Source: Gammaproteobacteria bacterium
GTDB taxonomy: Bacteria; Pseudomonadota; Gammaproteobacteria; Steroidobacterales; Rariloculaceae
DNA length: 64,000 bases
Reading direction: 5' to 3'
NCBI GenBank assembly: GCA_022819855.1
Contig: JAJEGN010000007.1
Span: 248,001 to 312,000, forward strand
Below, in pieces: positions 1 through 8,035 of this stretch; the stretch's first letter is position 1; the number at the start of each line of letters is the position of its first letter. The notes beneath the pieces were generated by a model. That model was not told the origin of the DNA. It ran no database searches and saw only the letters and a list, made by a program, of their open reading frames with translations. The translations under genes were made by a program, and so were the position numbers.

Positions 1-2
1 CG

Positions 3-74
3 TACAGCGCGGCGCCGGAGCAGGATCGGGTACCCATCGCAACGTCGACCGAAACGGCGCCTGCGCGCGGCTGA
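3..74 (+). CDS. 3' end of an upstream gene, possibly the importer ATPase (partial)
   Basis: An open frame runs in from the window edge and ends in TGA about 30 bases before the binding-protein gene. Only 23 codons are visible, ending in a low-complexity Thr/Ala/Pro-rich tail. In polyamine-type ABC operons the ATP-binding subunit often precedes the binding protein, and no ATPase gene is seen elsewhere near this importer. A PotA-like C-terminus is therefore a reasonable guess from position. The visible residues carry no diagnostic motif. Confidence 0.3.
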   Translation, partial: YSAAPEQDRVPIATSTETAPARG

Positions 75-103
75 CCGGGAATCCATTCCAAGGAGAGATT
101 GGC

Positions 104-1213
104 ATGAAATCACCGAACCGTATCGCCCTCGCGGCGGCAACGTTGCTGACCGCGATCTGGCTCTCGCCTTCGGCGCACACGCAGGAAGCACAGTCGATCA
201 CGGTCGTGTCCTGGGGAGGCTCCTATGCCCGCGCTTCGGTACGGGCCTACCACGAACGCTTCGAGGCCGAAACGGGGATCCGCATCGATCTGGAAGAGTA
301 CAGCGGCGGCCTCGCGCAGATTCGCGCGCAGGTGGAAACCGGCAACGTGTCCTGGGACGTGATCGACATCGAAGCCGGCGACCTCCTGCTCGGCTGCGAC
401 GAGGGCCTGCTCGAAGAAGTGGACCTCGCGACCCTTCCCCCGGCTCCGGATGGAACGCCGGCAGAAGAGGACTTCGACGAGACCTACGCGCTCGACTGCG
501 GCGTCCAGGGGCTGACCTATTCGACCGTCGTCGCCTACAACCGCGAACGGCTGACCGGACCGGCGCCGACGACCATTGCGGATTTCTTCGATCTCGAGCG
601 TTTTCCGGGCCGCCGTGGCCTGCGCCGCTCGCCGCTAGTCAACCTCGAGTTCGCGCTCGTCGCCGACGGAGTGCCCGTGGAAAGCGTTTACGACGTACTG
701 TCGGAGCCGGGCGGCGTCGACCGCGCCTTCGCGAAGCTCGATACCATCAGGGATGTGGCGGTCTGGTGGGAGACCGGCGCCCAGCCTCCGCAAATGCTCG
801 CCGACGGCGAGGTGCTCATGAGCACCGCATTCAACGGCCGAATTTTCAATGCCCAGGCACTCGAGAACCAGCCGCTCGAGATTCTCTGGGACGGCCAGGT
901 GCTGGCCGCGGGCTACCAGGCCATCGTGGCCGGCACGTCGCGGCTCGAAGCCGCCCGGCGTTTCGTGGAATTCGCCACCTCGACCCAATCGCTCGCCAAC
1001 ATCACCCATTACATTTCATACGCGCCCTTGCGCCGCTCGTCCCAGACCCTCGTCGACACGCATCTGGATACTGGAATCGAGATGGCGCCGCACCTTCCCG
1101 ACTGGCCGGCCAACGCGGTCAACGCCGTCATCGAGGATGCGGAATGGTGGGCGGACAATCTCGACGACATGAACGAGCGTTTCGCAGCGTGGCTCGTGAC
1201 CGGAGGCCGCTGA
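104..1213 (+). CDS. ABC transporter substrate-binding protein, polyamine (PotD-like) type
   Basis: Periplasmic solute-binding protein of 369 residues. The first ~26 residues form a Sec signal peptide (basic start, Ala/Leu-rich core, cleavage near AHTQ). The mature part opens with ITVVSWGGSYARA, typical of the PotD/SBP_bac_8 class, followed by the usual two-lobe pattern including DVIDIEAGDLL and YNRERL. The ATG at 104 is preceded by a strong AAGGAGAG ribosome site. Two permease genes follow on the same strand, so this is the first visible gene of an importer operon. The substrate is inferred from family resemblance only: spermidine/putrescine-like or another small cationic or amino-acid-derived compound. 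Confidence 0.85.
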   Translation: MKSPNRIALAAATLLTAIWLSPSAHTQEAQSITVVSWGGSYARASVRAYHERFEAETGIRIDLEEYSGGLAQIRAQVETGNVSWDVIDIEAGDLLLGCDEGLLEEVDLATLPPAPDGTPAEEDFDETYALDCGVQGLTYSTVVAYNRERLTGPAPTTIADFFDLERFPGRRGLRRSPLVNLEFALVADGVPVESVYDVLSEPGGVDRAFAKLDTIRDVAVWWETGAQPPQMLADGEVLMSTAFNGRIFNAQALENQPLEILWDGQVLAAGYQAIVAGTSRLEAARRFVEFATSTQSLANITHYISYAPLRRSSQTLVDTHLDTGIEMAPHLPDWPANAVNAVIEDAEWWADNLDDMNERFAAWLVTGGR

Positions 1214-1254
1214 AACTTCCGACGGGCTGACTCGCCCACGGAACGAGACACACG

Positions 1255-2469
1255 ATGGCGGCAGGCAAGGCAAGCGTTTCCCGCCCGAGGACGCGCGTCA
1301 ATGCGTTGATGCTGACGCTGCCGCTCGTCGCATTCATCGCCGTCACGTTCGTGGCGCCGCTGATCAGTATGATGGCGCGCGGCGTCTACGATCCCACGGT
1401 CGCCGACATCATGCCGGAGACGATCGCGGCGTTGCAGTCCTGGGACCGGCAGGGACTGCCGCCGGAAGAGGTCTACGCCGCAGCGGCACGGGAACTGACG
1501 CTCGCACGGGAGGAGCGCACCATCGGCCGGCTCGCCACGCGGCTCAACCGGCAGGCGGCGGGTACGCGCAGCGTCATCACCCGCACCGGGCGCGCGCTGA
1601 ATCGGGGCGCGGAACCGCCGTGGTCGGAGTCGCTGCCGGAGATTCACGAAGCCTGGGGAGAGCCGGAGGTCTGGGAAACGCTGCTGCTGACGGGCGACCG
1701 GTTTACCGCCGACTACTACCTCAATGCGGTCGATCTGCAACGCACCGTCGACGGCGACATCGTGCGGCAACCGGAAACGCGCCGTGTTTACGTCGACCTC
1801 TTCATCCGCACGATCGGCGTGAGCCTGAGCGTGACGCTGCTGTGTCTGGCGATCGGCTATCCGCTGGCGGGATTCATCGCTCACGCTCCGCCCCGGCGCG
1901 CGAGGCTGTTGCTCACACTCGTGCTGCTGCCCTTCTGGACTTCGCTGCTCGTGCGCACGACATCGTGGATCGTGCTGCTGCAGCAACAGGGCGTCATCAA
2001 CGACATTCTCGTCTGGGCGGGGCTCGTTCCGGACACGGAGCGCCTCACGCTCGTCTACAACATGACCGGCACGCTCGTGGCCATGACCCACGTGCTGCTG
2101 CCGTTCATGGTGCTGCCGCTCTATTCGGTGATGAGCGGCATCCCCGGCGTGCAGATGCAGGCCGCCGCATCGCTCGGGGCCACCTGGCCCAGGGCGTTTC
2201 TGCGCGTCTACCTGCCGCAGTCGATGCCGGGCGTCGGCGCGGGCTGCCTGCTCGTGTTCATCCTCGCGATCGGTTACTACATCACGCCCGCGCTCGTGGG
2301 CGGGCAGAGCGGGCAGCTCATTTCGAACCTGATCGCCTATCACATCCAGACATCGCTGAACTGGGGGCTCGGCGCCGCGCTCGGCACGATCCTGTTCGCG
2401 GCGGTTGTCCTGTTGTTCGTGTTCTACGACCGCGTGCTCGGCCTCGACCGCATGAAGCTCGGCGCATGA
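1255..2469 (+). CDS. ABC transporter permease, PotB-like, with long inserted loop
   Basis: Inner-membrane permease of 404 residues. TM1 lies near residues 15-37. It is followed by an unusually long hydrophilic stretch (about residues 40-175) rich in Glu, Arg and Ala, and only then by the usual five-helix permease core. The cytoplasmic coupling motif is visible around residues 300-330 (AAASLGATWPRAFLRVYLPQ, the EAA loop). Ordinary PotB proteins are about 280 residues, so the extra ~130 residues sit between TM1 and TM2 and probably face the periplasm. The stop codon overlaps the start of the next permease by four bases (ATGA), which indicates translational coupling. Confidence 0.85.
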   Translation: MAAGKASVSRPRTRVNALMLTLPLVAFIAVTFVAPLISMMARGVYDPTVADIMPETIAALQSWDRQGLPPEEVYAAAARELTLAREERTIGRLATRLNRQAAGTRSVITRTGRALNRGAEPPWSESLPEIHEAWGEPEVWETLLLTGDRFTADYYLNAVDLQRTVDGDIVRQPETRRVYVDLFIRTIGVSLSVTLLCLAIGYPLAGFIAHAPPRRARLLLTLVLLPFWTSLLVRTTSWIVLLQQQGVINDILVWAGLVPDTERLTLVYNMTGTLVAMTHVLLPFMVLPLYSVMSGIPGVQMQAAASLGATWPRAFLRVYLPQSMPGVGAGCLLVFILAIGYYITPALVGGQSGQLISNLIAYHIQTSLNWGLGAALGTILFAAVVLLFVFYDRVLGLDRMKLGA

Positions 2470-3329
2470 ACGCGAAGGTTCAATCCAGCCGCGGTCCGGG
2501 ACAATGGGCGCTCGCGATCTTCTGCACCCTCGCGCTGCTGTTTCTGATCGCGCCGATCCTCGTGGTCATTCCGCTGTCGTTCAACGCCGAGCCCTATTTC
2601 ACGTTCACGGCGGGGATGCTCACCCTCGACCCGGACGCATACTCACTGCGCTGGTACGAGCAGGTCTTGCTCAGCGACGAATGGCGGCGCGCGGCGTTCA
2701 ATTCGCTCGTGATCGGGCTGTCGGCGACGGCGCTTGCGACGACGCTCGGCACGCTCGCCGCGGTCGGCCTGTCGAGCCCCGCCATGCCCTGGCGCAGGGC
2801 GATCACGGCCTTGCTGATCTCGCCGATGATCGTGCCCATCATCATCGCCGCCGCAGGCATGTTCTTCTTCTATTCGTCGGTGAACCTGACCCAGACCTAC
2901 ACGGGACTCATCCTGTCGCACGCGGCCCTGGGCGCGCCGTTCGTCGTGATCACGGTGACCGCGGCGATGGCGGGGTTCAATCGCGAACTGCTGCAGGCGG
3001 CGGCGAGCCTCGGCGCCGGGCCGCTGCGCGGCTTCTTCAAGGTGCAACTGCCGCTGATCTCGCCCGGTGTGATCTCGGGCGCGCTGTTCGCGTTCGCAGC
3101 GTCCCTTGACGAGGTCGTGGTGGTGCTCTTCATGGGCGGCATCGAGCAGCGCACGATCCCGAGGCAGATGTGGTCCGGCATCCGCGAGGAAATCAGCCCC
3201 GCCATCCTGTCCGCTGCGACTTTCCTGATCGTGATAGCGGTTCTGCTGCTCGTGACGATCGAACTGCTGCGGGCTCGCTCGGCGAAACGCAGCACCGGAA
3301 CGGGCGGCAGCGCGCGGGCGGTACACTGA
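2466..3329 (+). CDS. ABC transporter permease, PotC-like
   Basis: Second inner-membrane permease, 287 residues, with the start chosen at the ATGA overlap with the preceding permease. Six membrane segments are visible. The EAA loop reads LLQAAASLGAGPLRGFFKVQ, and the C-terminal helix ends in a short basic tail. It pairs with the longer permease as the heterodimeric channel of the importer. A diverged copy of its last ~115 codons occurs at 6438-6784, directly abutting a TonB receptor tail. This makes the gene one flank of the cargo at 3.4-5.7 kb. Confidence 0.88.
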   Translation: MNAKVQSSRGPGQWALAIFCTLALLFLIAPILVVIPLSFNAEPYFTFTAGMLTLDPDAYSLRWYEQVLLSDEWRRAAFNSLVIGLSATALATTLGTLAAVGLSSPAMPWRRAITALLISPMIVPIIIAAAGMFFFYSSVNLTQTYTGLILSHAALGAPFVVITVTAAMAGFNRELLQAAASLGAGPLRGFFKVQLPLISPGVISGALFAFAASLDEVVVVLFMGGIEQRTIPRQMWSGIREEISPAILSAATFLIVIAVLLLVTIELLRARSAKRSTGTGGSARAVH

Positions 3330-3450
3330 GACGATCAAGGCAAGGTCATGGGCGGTCCGGAGTTGAAGGGCGCGCGGGCATTGATCGAGTTGATCGGGAA
3401 CTCCTTCTCCGGCAACTCGTCGCTCGCGATGAAGAAGGAGGAAACAGTAG

Positions 3451-4578
3451 ATGGCGAAGAGGCGAAAGTTTCTGGTTTATCTCGCCGGTCCCATCAGTGG
3501 CTGCAACGAGGCACAGAGAAACGGGTGGCGTGAAGAGGTCAAGAGGAAGTATGCGGCACATTTCAACTTTTCCGATCCTGCTGCCGATTTGCTAGGCCGA
3601 AAAGCGACACCTTACGAAATCGTTCAAGCGGATCTTGAGGCGATAGAGAATGCTGACGGCATGATCGTAAACATGTGGCGAGAGTCAATCGGCTCCGCCA
3701 TGGGGATAGTGCACGCACAGCGGGCGGGACGACCGGTGGTCGCCGCAGACCCGAACCGGATTCGCAGCCGAATGGTCAGCTTTTACGCCGACGTGCTGAC
3801 CGACGATCCGCTGAAGGCCGCCAAGTCCCTGCTTGCGATCTTGCGTGCGGAAACCAACTGGCGGGTGGTCAAGGCAACGCCGGGAGTGGAAGAACCGTTC
3901 GAACGCCAGAAGCTCGTCAACGCCCTGCGCGCCGCCTGTCGGGGAGCGGAGCAAGACGAAATCGTCGTCCCTCGGCTAGCTCTACCGTTGATCATCGAAA
4001 AACTGAAGTCGCCTAAGCGAAAGATCGGCAATCGGGTCACAAGCACGGATATCTACCGGGCGGTGATGGCCACGTTCAGGGAACTTGAAGCCGACAACGC
4101 CCGAGCGCCAGCCGTTCGGGGCATACTGGAGCATTGGCGGCACACGAGAGAAGCTGGTTCGGCTGGTCCGATTAACCGGATATCCGAAACGGACCGGGAG
4201 AGCGGCTATGGCCATACGGACGTTTCAGTTTCGTGCGGACCCAAGTCCCATGCCACCATCTGGGGAAAGACGGTTCGCAGCATCCCCGAGATACCGTCGA
4301 CTCAAGCACGCCGCGTATTCAGGGCGATTACAGGAGTTCCGGGCATCACGCGGATCACCTTGGGACCGTTCAGCGGAAAGGAAAGACGCAATTCCACTGG
4401 TGCCAGCGTGTCTCTCTCATCGACGACTGCCAACGTGCTTGATGGCCGGCTGTTCGACAAGGGAGAGAAGGGTACGCTGCAGACCTTTCAGGTGTGGGTC
4501 CAGCGTGAGACCGACAGGCCCACTGTACAGCAGGAAATCGAGAACAGTCTCAAGGATGAGTACCTCTGGCGCGAGTAA
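3451..4578 (+). CDS. Nucleoside 2-deoxyribosyltransferase-like protein with ATP-cone-like domain
   Basis: 375 residues. Residues ~7-135 resemble the nucleoside 2-deoxyribosyltransferase fold: YLAGPISG at 10-17, ENADGMIVNMW at 66-76, and SIGSAMGIVHA at 79-89. In relatives this last segment usually carries a catalytic Glu (S-x-G-T/S-x-M-E); here that position appears to be Gly85. Residues ~139-230 resemble an ATP-cone as found in NrdR and ribonucleotide reductase (VVKATPGVEEPFERQKL, then TSTDIYRAV and a closing helix). Residues ~235-375 are not recognised. The ribosome site AAGGAGG precedes the ATG. Codon use is less GC-rich than in the neighbours, which fits horizontal acquisition. My inference is a nucleotide-sensing protein with a possible defence role. 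The fold calls come from motif reading only. Confidence 0.6.
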   Translation: MAKRRKFLVYLAGPISGCNEAQRNGWREEVKRKYAAHFNFSDPAADLLGRKATPYEIVQADLEAIENADGMIVNMWRESIGSAMGIVHAQRAGRPVVAADPNRIRSRMVSFYADVLTDDPLKAAKSLLAILRAETNWRVVKATPGVEEPFERQKLVNALRAACRGAEQDEIVVPRLALPLIIEKLKSPKRKIGNRVTSTDIYRAVMATFRELEADNARAPAVRGILEHWRHTREAGSAGPINRISETDRESGYGHTDVSVSCGPKSHATIWGKTVRSIPEIPSTQARRVFRAITGVPGITRITLGPFSGKERRNSTGASVSLSSTTANVLDGRLFDKGEKGTLQTFQVWVQRETDRPTVQQEIENSLKDEYLWRE

Positions 4579-4909
4579 CGCGTTTCCGCATGACGGCTTT
4601 CGTTGGCGCTTCGGTGTGTATCGTCGCAAGCCGGTGTACCCGCGGAAAGCGATACCTGATCACGAGACTTGCTCCTTTACACGACGGAGGGCCGTCGATG
4701 ATGTCGTCCCCGTCCTGCATCTCTGCCTTCATAACCGAGCAGCACGTGGGCATTCGATTCGTATGCCCCGTGTTGTCTGGATAGCCGCCGACACGACGGT
4801 GCAGATCCCCAGCACCTACTATCAACTCGCGTTGGGTTTTGTCTCTGGAAGCTGTGGCGAGCATCTCGCGGAGTGCGCGCTCGAAGTCCCGTTTGGTGGG
4901 CGCGGTCAT
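4550..4909 (-). CDS. Small conserved-looking protein of unknown function
   Basis: 119 residues. The central part has the look of a conserved domain rather than a chance frame: DLHRRVGGYP, RMPTCCSVM, EMQDGDDIIDGPPS and LVIRYRFPR occur in order. I have an uncertain memory of similar short proteins next to restriction or HNH-nuclease genes and could not verify it. The paired Cys residues might bind metal. The gene is convergent with the ATP-cone protein, and their 3' ends overlap by 29 bases. The last ~30 residues look less constrained, so the true reading could end differently. Confidence 0.5.
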   Translation of the reverse strand: MTAPTKRDFERALREMLATASRDKTQRELIVGAGDLHRRVGGYPDNTGHTNRMPTCCSVMKAEMQDGDDIIDGPPSCKGASLVIRYRFPRVHRLATIHTEAPTKAVMRKRVTRARGTHP

Positions 4910-4998
4910 GGACTGGAGTGTACCTGTCCTGAAACTCAGGAGAAGAGGTGTTTCATTGAGGCATCCTGAACCGTCAGATTTTCGGAGTCAGCGTGCAG

Positions 4999-5424
4999 TC
5001 ATGCGGCCGTCCAAGGGTTGACGATGTCGACGCCGATGTCGTCGAAGTCGCGAACGTTGCGCGTCGCCACCGACATGCCCCGCGCACGGGCGATCGCAGC
5101 GATCTGACAGTCGGCCGGCGCGACAGAACGGCCGACCGCACGTCGCGCCGCAGCGATGTCCGCATACTCGCACGCTGCCGCTCTGTCGAACGGCAGCACA
5201 CGCTCCCCAAACGCGTCGCGCAGCATCCCCTCAATGTCCGCCAACAGCATCTCCCGGCGTCGGCCCGCCGGCAGAATCGCGACGCCGTAACGCAGTTCCG
5301 CTTCCCCTACCGCCGAGAAAAACAGGTCTTCCAGAGGCAAGCCAGCCACCCAGGTCGCCACTGCGGGATCGCGCGCTTTGCGGATCAATTCGGATACCAC
5401 GTTGCTGTCCAACAGCACGGACAT
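4999..5424 (-). CDS. PIN-domain toxin, VapC/FitB type
   Basis: 141-residue PIN-domain ribonuclease toxin. The acidic active-site residues are visible in order: LLDSN at the N-terminus, GEAELR about residue 40, APADCQIAAIA near residue 100 and TRNVRDF near residue 122. The ATG at 5424 is chosen because it gives the canonical PIN start MSVLLDSN and lies ten bases after the antitoxin stop. A longer frame upstream would overlap the antitoxin. The expected role is RNA cleavage when the antitoxin is lost. The pair sits in the cargo segment between the ABC permease and the TonB/permease scar. Confidence 0.9.
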   Translation of the reverse strand: MSVLLDSNVVSELIRKARDPAVATWVAGLPLEDLFFSAVGEAELRYGVAILPAGRRREMLLADIEGMLRDAFGERVLPFDRAAACEYADIAAARRAVGRSVAPADCQIAAIARARGMSVATRNVRDFDDIGVDIVNPWTAA

Positions 5425-5434
5425 GGCCGGTTTC

Positions 5435-5677
5435 TCAGTCGAAGGACGGGGGTTCCCGCCCCGGTCCGCGCGGCGGCAACTCCAGGTCCACGCCGTTTTC
5501 CGGCCCGAACCAGGATCGAGTGATCTCCGCAAGATTGCGTGCACTCGGCTTGCGCCCCACCGCCTCGCGCAGAATCACCCGCGCTTCCTCTTCCATGGAG
5601 CGATGGTGCCGGGCCGCGCGCACCCGAAGGCGCGTCTTCACTTCGTCGTCGAGGTTGCGGATCGTGATGCTCGCCAT
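5435..5677 (-). CDS. Ribbon-helix-helix antitoxin, VapB/FitA type
   Basis: 80-residue antitoxin whose N-terminus, MASITIRNLDDEVKTRL, is typical of FitA/CopG-type ribbon-helix-helix proteins, followed by ARHHRSMEEEARVILREAV. The C-terminal Pro/Gly-rich tail would wrap the toxin. It is translated just before the PIN toxin. Upstream lie two adjacent perfect palindromes (5709-5734), well placed for autorepression by the antitoxin-toxin complex. The start at 5677 gives the family-standard N-terminus; a frame extending upstream to 5731 would run through the palindromes. Confidence 0.88.
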   Translation of the reverse strand: MASITIRNLDDEVKTRLRVRAARHHRSMEEEARVILREAVGRKPSARNLAEITRSWFGPENGVDLELPPRGPGREPPSFD

Positions 5678-5708
5678 GGTCGTGCCTTCGGCAATTTCAA
5701 TGTCCCAA

Positions 5709-5734
5709 ATTACGTAATGATTGCGATGCAATCA
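5709..5734. promoter_or_regulatory. Double palindrome, likely toxin-antitoxin operator
   Basis: Two perfect inverted repeats share a base: ATTACGTAAT at 5709-5718 and TGATTGCGATGCAATCA (7-bp arms, 3-nt centre) at 5718-5734. They lie 32-57 bases upstream of the antitoxin start on the minus strand, where its promoter is expected, in a short AT-rich island. This is the usual place for a FitA/VapB operator. Binding is inferred, not shown. Confidence 0.6.
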
Positions 5735-5984
5735 AGACACCGCCAACATGCTCGATGCTCAACAACAGCCGTCGCGGCACACCAGCAGTGCGGCCCGTTC
5801 CGGCTCCATGCAAAAAAGATTAGCACGCGTGCCCGCGGGCACGTGAAGCGCTATCTTGGCAAAGAGACTGGTTTGTCGCGGCGCGGTCGATGCGCCTGAT
5901 CAGCCAGCATGCATCGTCGATCGGTCAGCCGTCGCCGGCGAGGCTGCCTTCCGCGACATGCAGCGCGACTTGTACCAATGGCAG

Positions 5985-6437
5985 CTAGAAGCTGTAGCGG
6001 AAGTGCGCGCTGTAGTGGCGCGGCAGCTCGGGCAATGCGATGGCGCCGCCGAACAGGTTCGGGAAGTTGGCGCGAAAGTACCGCTCGTCGGCGAGGTTCT
6101 TGGCCGTCACGCTGAAGGTCCAGTTGTCGGCTTCGTAGCCCACGGCCAGGTTGATGAGCGTGTAGGCCGGCAGCGTGACGCTGTTCGAGAAACCCGAAGG
6201 CGCTGCCGACACGTCTATTACGCTGCCGCTGATGGTCAGACCGTTGCCGAAGTCGGAGGTGCCGGTCACCACGTAGATGTCTTCCGGCATGCCCGCGCGG
6301 CGGGCGCCGCTCGGGCCGGCGCTCACATTGGCGCCGAGCGTACCGCCGTACAGCGCGTGGCAGGGGATCGCGGGCAGGTCGTCGCAACCGATGAAACTGA
6401 AGCGGTAACCCTGTTGTTCGGTGTTCAGGTTCAGCAC
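5985..6437 (-). pseudogene. 3' tail of a TonB-dependent receptor gene (truncated copy)
   Basis: 150 codons encoding only the C-terminal part of an outer-membrane TonB receptor, from NLNTE to the terminal aromatic residue (HFRYSF). It is collinear, without gaps, with the last ~149 residues of the intact receptor at 8144-10606 and clearly diverged from it, with most residues identical. No frameshift or stop is present. Homology stops abruptly at 6437, and the next base belongs to an ABC permease tail on the opposite strand. It cannot make a functional receptor. Confidence 0.92.
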
Positions 6438-6784
6438 TGGCGGGATTCAACCGGGAGTTGCTGCAGGCCGCCGCAAGCCTCGGCGCGAGTCCGCTACGCG
6501 GCTTCTTCAAGGTCCAGTTGCCGCTCATCTCGCCGGGCGTGATCTCCGGTGCGCTCTTCGCGTTCGCCGCATCGCTCGACGAGGTCGTGGTTGTGCTTTT
6601 CATGGGCGGCATCGAGCAGCGCACGATCCCGCGGCAGATGTGGTCCGGCATCCGGGAAGAGATCAGCCCCGCAATCCTCGCCGCGGCAACGTTCCTGATC
6701 GTGATAGCGGTGCTGCTGCTACTCGTGATCGAGCTGTTGCAGAACCGCTCGGAGAAGCGCGTCGGCAAGCGGGCCAGAAGCTAG
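6438..6784 (+). pseudogene. 3' tail of the PotC-like permease gene (truncated copy)
   Basis: The reading frame matches the last ~115 residues of the permease at 2466-3329, from AGFNRELLQAAASLG through the EAA loop and last two membrane helices. The C-terminus differs (QNRSEKRVGKRARS). The two copies differ mainly at third codon positions and the frame is intact. The N-terminal half, start codon and ribosome site are missing. Homology begins exactly at 6438, next to the truncated TonB tail. Confidence 0.92.
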
Positions 6785-6806
6785 CAGCCTGTCGCCAGTC
6801 CTTCCC

Positions 6807-7532
6807 TTACTCGTCCTCCGGATCGACGCCACAGGTTCGCGGGTCGATGCAGGCCTTTTCGGGAACGCATCCCCATTCCAGCAGCGGAGCATCGCTACGC
6901 ACGTAGGTGATCACGATCGTGAACGGCGTCTCGTAATTGACCGGATCGAAATGGGTGATTCGCGCTTCCATGCGGTCGCCGTCCGGGATGTAGCGCTCGG
7001 TGGTCATCATCTGGTCGGACTGCGGGTATCCGACCCACTGGAAGGTCGAAAACACACCCGCATGAATGCCCGCAGAGTCGATGACGAGATTCTCGCCCTC
7101 ATAACGGGCAACCGAGCGTCCGAGGTGCGGATACTCGGCTGATGCGATCGGCGCATCCCGCGCATTCATCTGCTCGTTTATCGGTATTCGGCGCTTCACG
7201 TCCATGAATTCGTGGTTGAATTCCACGCGATCATCGTGCTGACGGATTTCCATGAGCGGCGAGGGCGTGATCATGGTGCGGGTCACGCTTGCCGGCATGC
7301 ACTGCATGTGGGGGTCGTCGGTGAGGAAGTCGTAGGCTTCGCGCCGCGCCTCGCCGGCGGCGTTGAGCGCGATATCGAGGCTGTAGCTGCCGGTCACGTT
7401 CCAGACGCCGTCGAGATCCGAGCGCAGGCCTGCGCCAAGCGCTGTTGCCGACCAGGCAAAAACGCCTGCAAGCAACACAATGCCCGTCCAGCGTCGCGCG
7501 GGAAGTCTCCTTCCGGGGTGCTTGCGTCGCAT
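6807..7532 (-). CDS. Exported protein of unknown function
   Basis: 241 residues with a basic N-terminus and a hydrophobic stretch (WTGIVLLAGVFAWSATALGAG) that looks like a signal peptide, although the Arg-rich start is long. The mature part carries a WNVTGSYS-type beta segment near its start, several Met-rich loops, and a C-terminus with four Cys (WGCVPEKACIDPRTCGV) that could form disulfides. It follows a DUF6152-like gene by 23 bases and the TonB receptor upstream, so it may belong to that minus-strand operon and act in the envelope. Pairing with DUF6152 proteins next to receptors suggests a shared process, but no reaction can be named. Confidence 0.7.
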   Translation of the reverse strand: MRRKHPGRRLPARRWTGIVLLAGVFAWSATALGAGLRSDLDGVWNVTGSYSLDIALNAAGEARREAYDFLTDDPHMQCMPASVTRTMITPSPLMEIRQHDDRVEFNHEFMDVKRRIPINEQMNARDAPIASAEYPHLGRSVARYEGENLVIDSAGIHAGVFSTFQWVGYPQSDQMMTTERYIPDGDRMEARITHFDPVNYETPFTIVITYVRSDAPLLEWGCVPEKACIDPRTCGVDPEDE

Positions 7533-7555
7533 CGGGTCGTCCTCTCGAAATGCGG

Positions 7556-8035
7556 CTATGGCACCAGAATGAACGGGTCCTTCTCGCCCTGGACCGCTTC
7601 CGCCTCGTCGCAGGTCGCGAAATACTCGTCGCCACGATAGATTCCCGCGCCGCAGTCGCGAACGACCGTGCCGTCGGCCAGGACCACGTCCCGAATGAAG
7701 ACCACGTGTTCGATCCTGCGGTGACGCCGGGCGTGAATGGTGACTTCTTCGCCGACCTTAAGCAGATCGACATCCACGGCCCTGCGGCGCAGCGCATTGC
7801 CGTCGGACCATTCGGCCAGCCATTCGACTGTCACCCCGCCGTCGTCGACAACGTCCAGCGTAATCAGGGAATGAGGGTTGCGGATCTCCACTTCGGTGAT
7901 GGTGCCGACCAGTACCACCGGATCGTCTTCGTAGGTCAGGTAGTTGGTCGACACCGAATGATGCGCCAGGGCGCTGCCGGCAAGGATCAACGCCGCTGAG
8001 GATGCGATGCCTCGGATGGTGACTCGAACGCCCAT
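7556..8035 (-). CDS. DUF6152-like exported protein
   Basis: 159 residues with a signal peptide ending near ALAHHS. The mature N-terminus AHHSVSTNYL, the strand VVLVGTITEVEIRNPHSLITLDV and the later VEWLAEWS follow the DUF6152 pattern (AHHS, then E-x-x-NPH). The fold is probably a small beta-barrel of OB type. Function is unknown. It lies between the TonB receptor (108 bases upstream) and the exported protein downstream, all on the minus strand. Confidence 0.75.
   Translation of the reverse strand: MGVRVTIRGIASSAALILAGSALAHHSVSTNYLTYEDDPVVLVGTITEVEIRNPHSLITLDVVDDGGVTVEWLAEWSDGNALRRRAVDVDLLKVGEEVTIHARRHRRIEHVVFIRDVVLADGTVVRDCGAGIYRGDEYFATCDEAEAVQGEKDPFILVP

Noticed and set aside
1009..2343. 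Long minus-strand frame opposite the importer genes
   Set aside because: It is Arg/His-rich with no hydrophobic or domain pattern, and it mirrors the codon bias of the permease gene on the other strand.
5828..5843. 16-bp perfect palindrome CGTGCCCGCGGGCACG
   Set aside because: It has no loop and no T-run and is not near a gene end or start. In DNA of this GC content it may be chance.
6438..6784. Short functional permease gene starting at TTG 6458
   Set aside because: It lacks the N-terminal half of the permease, a ribosome site and a plausible start, so it is a truncated tail.
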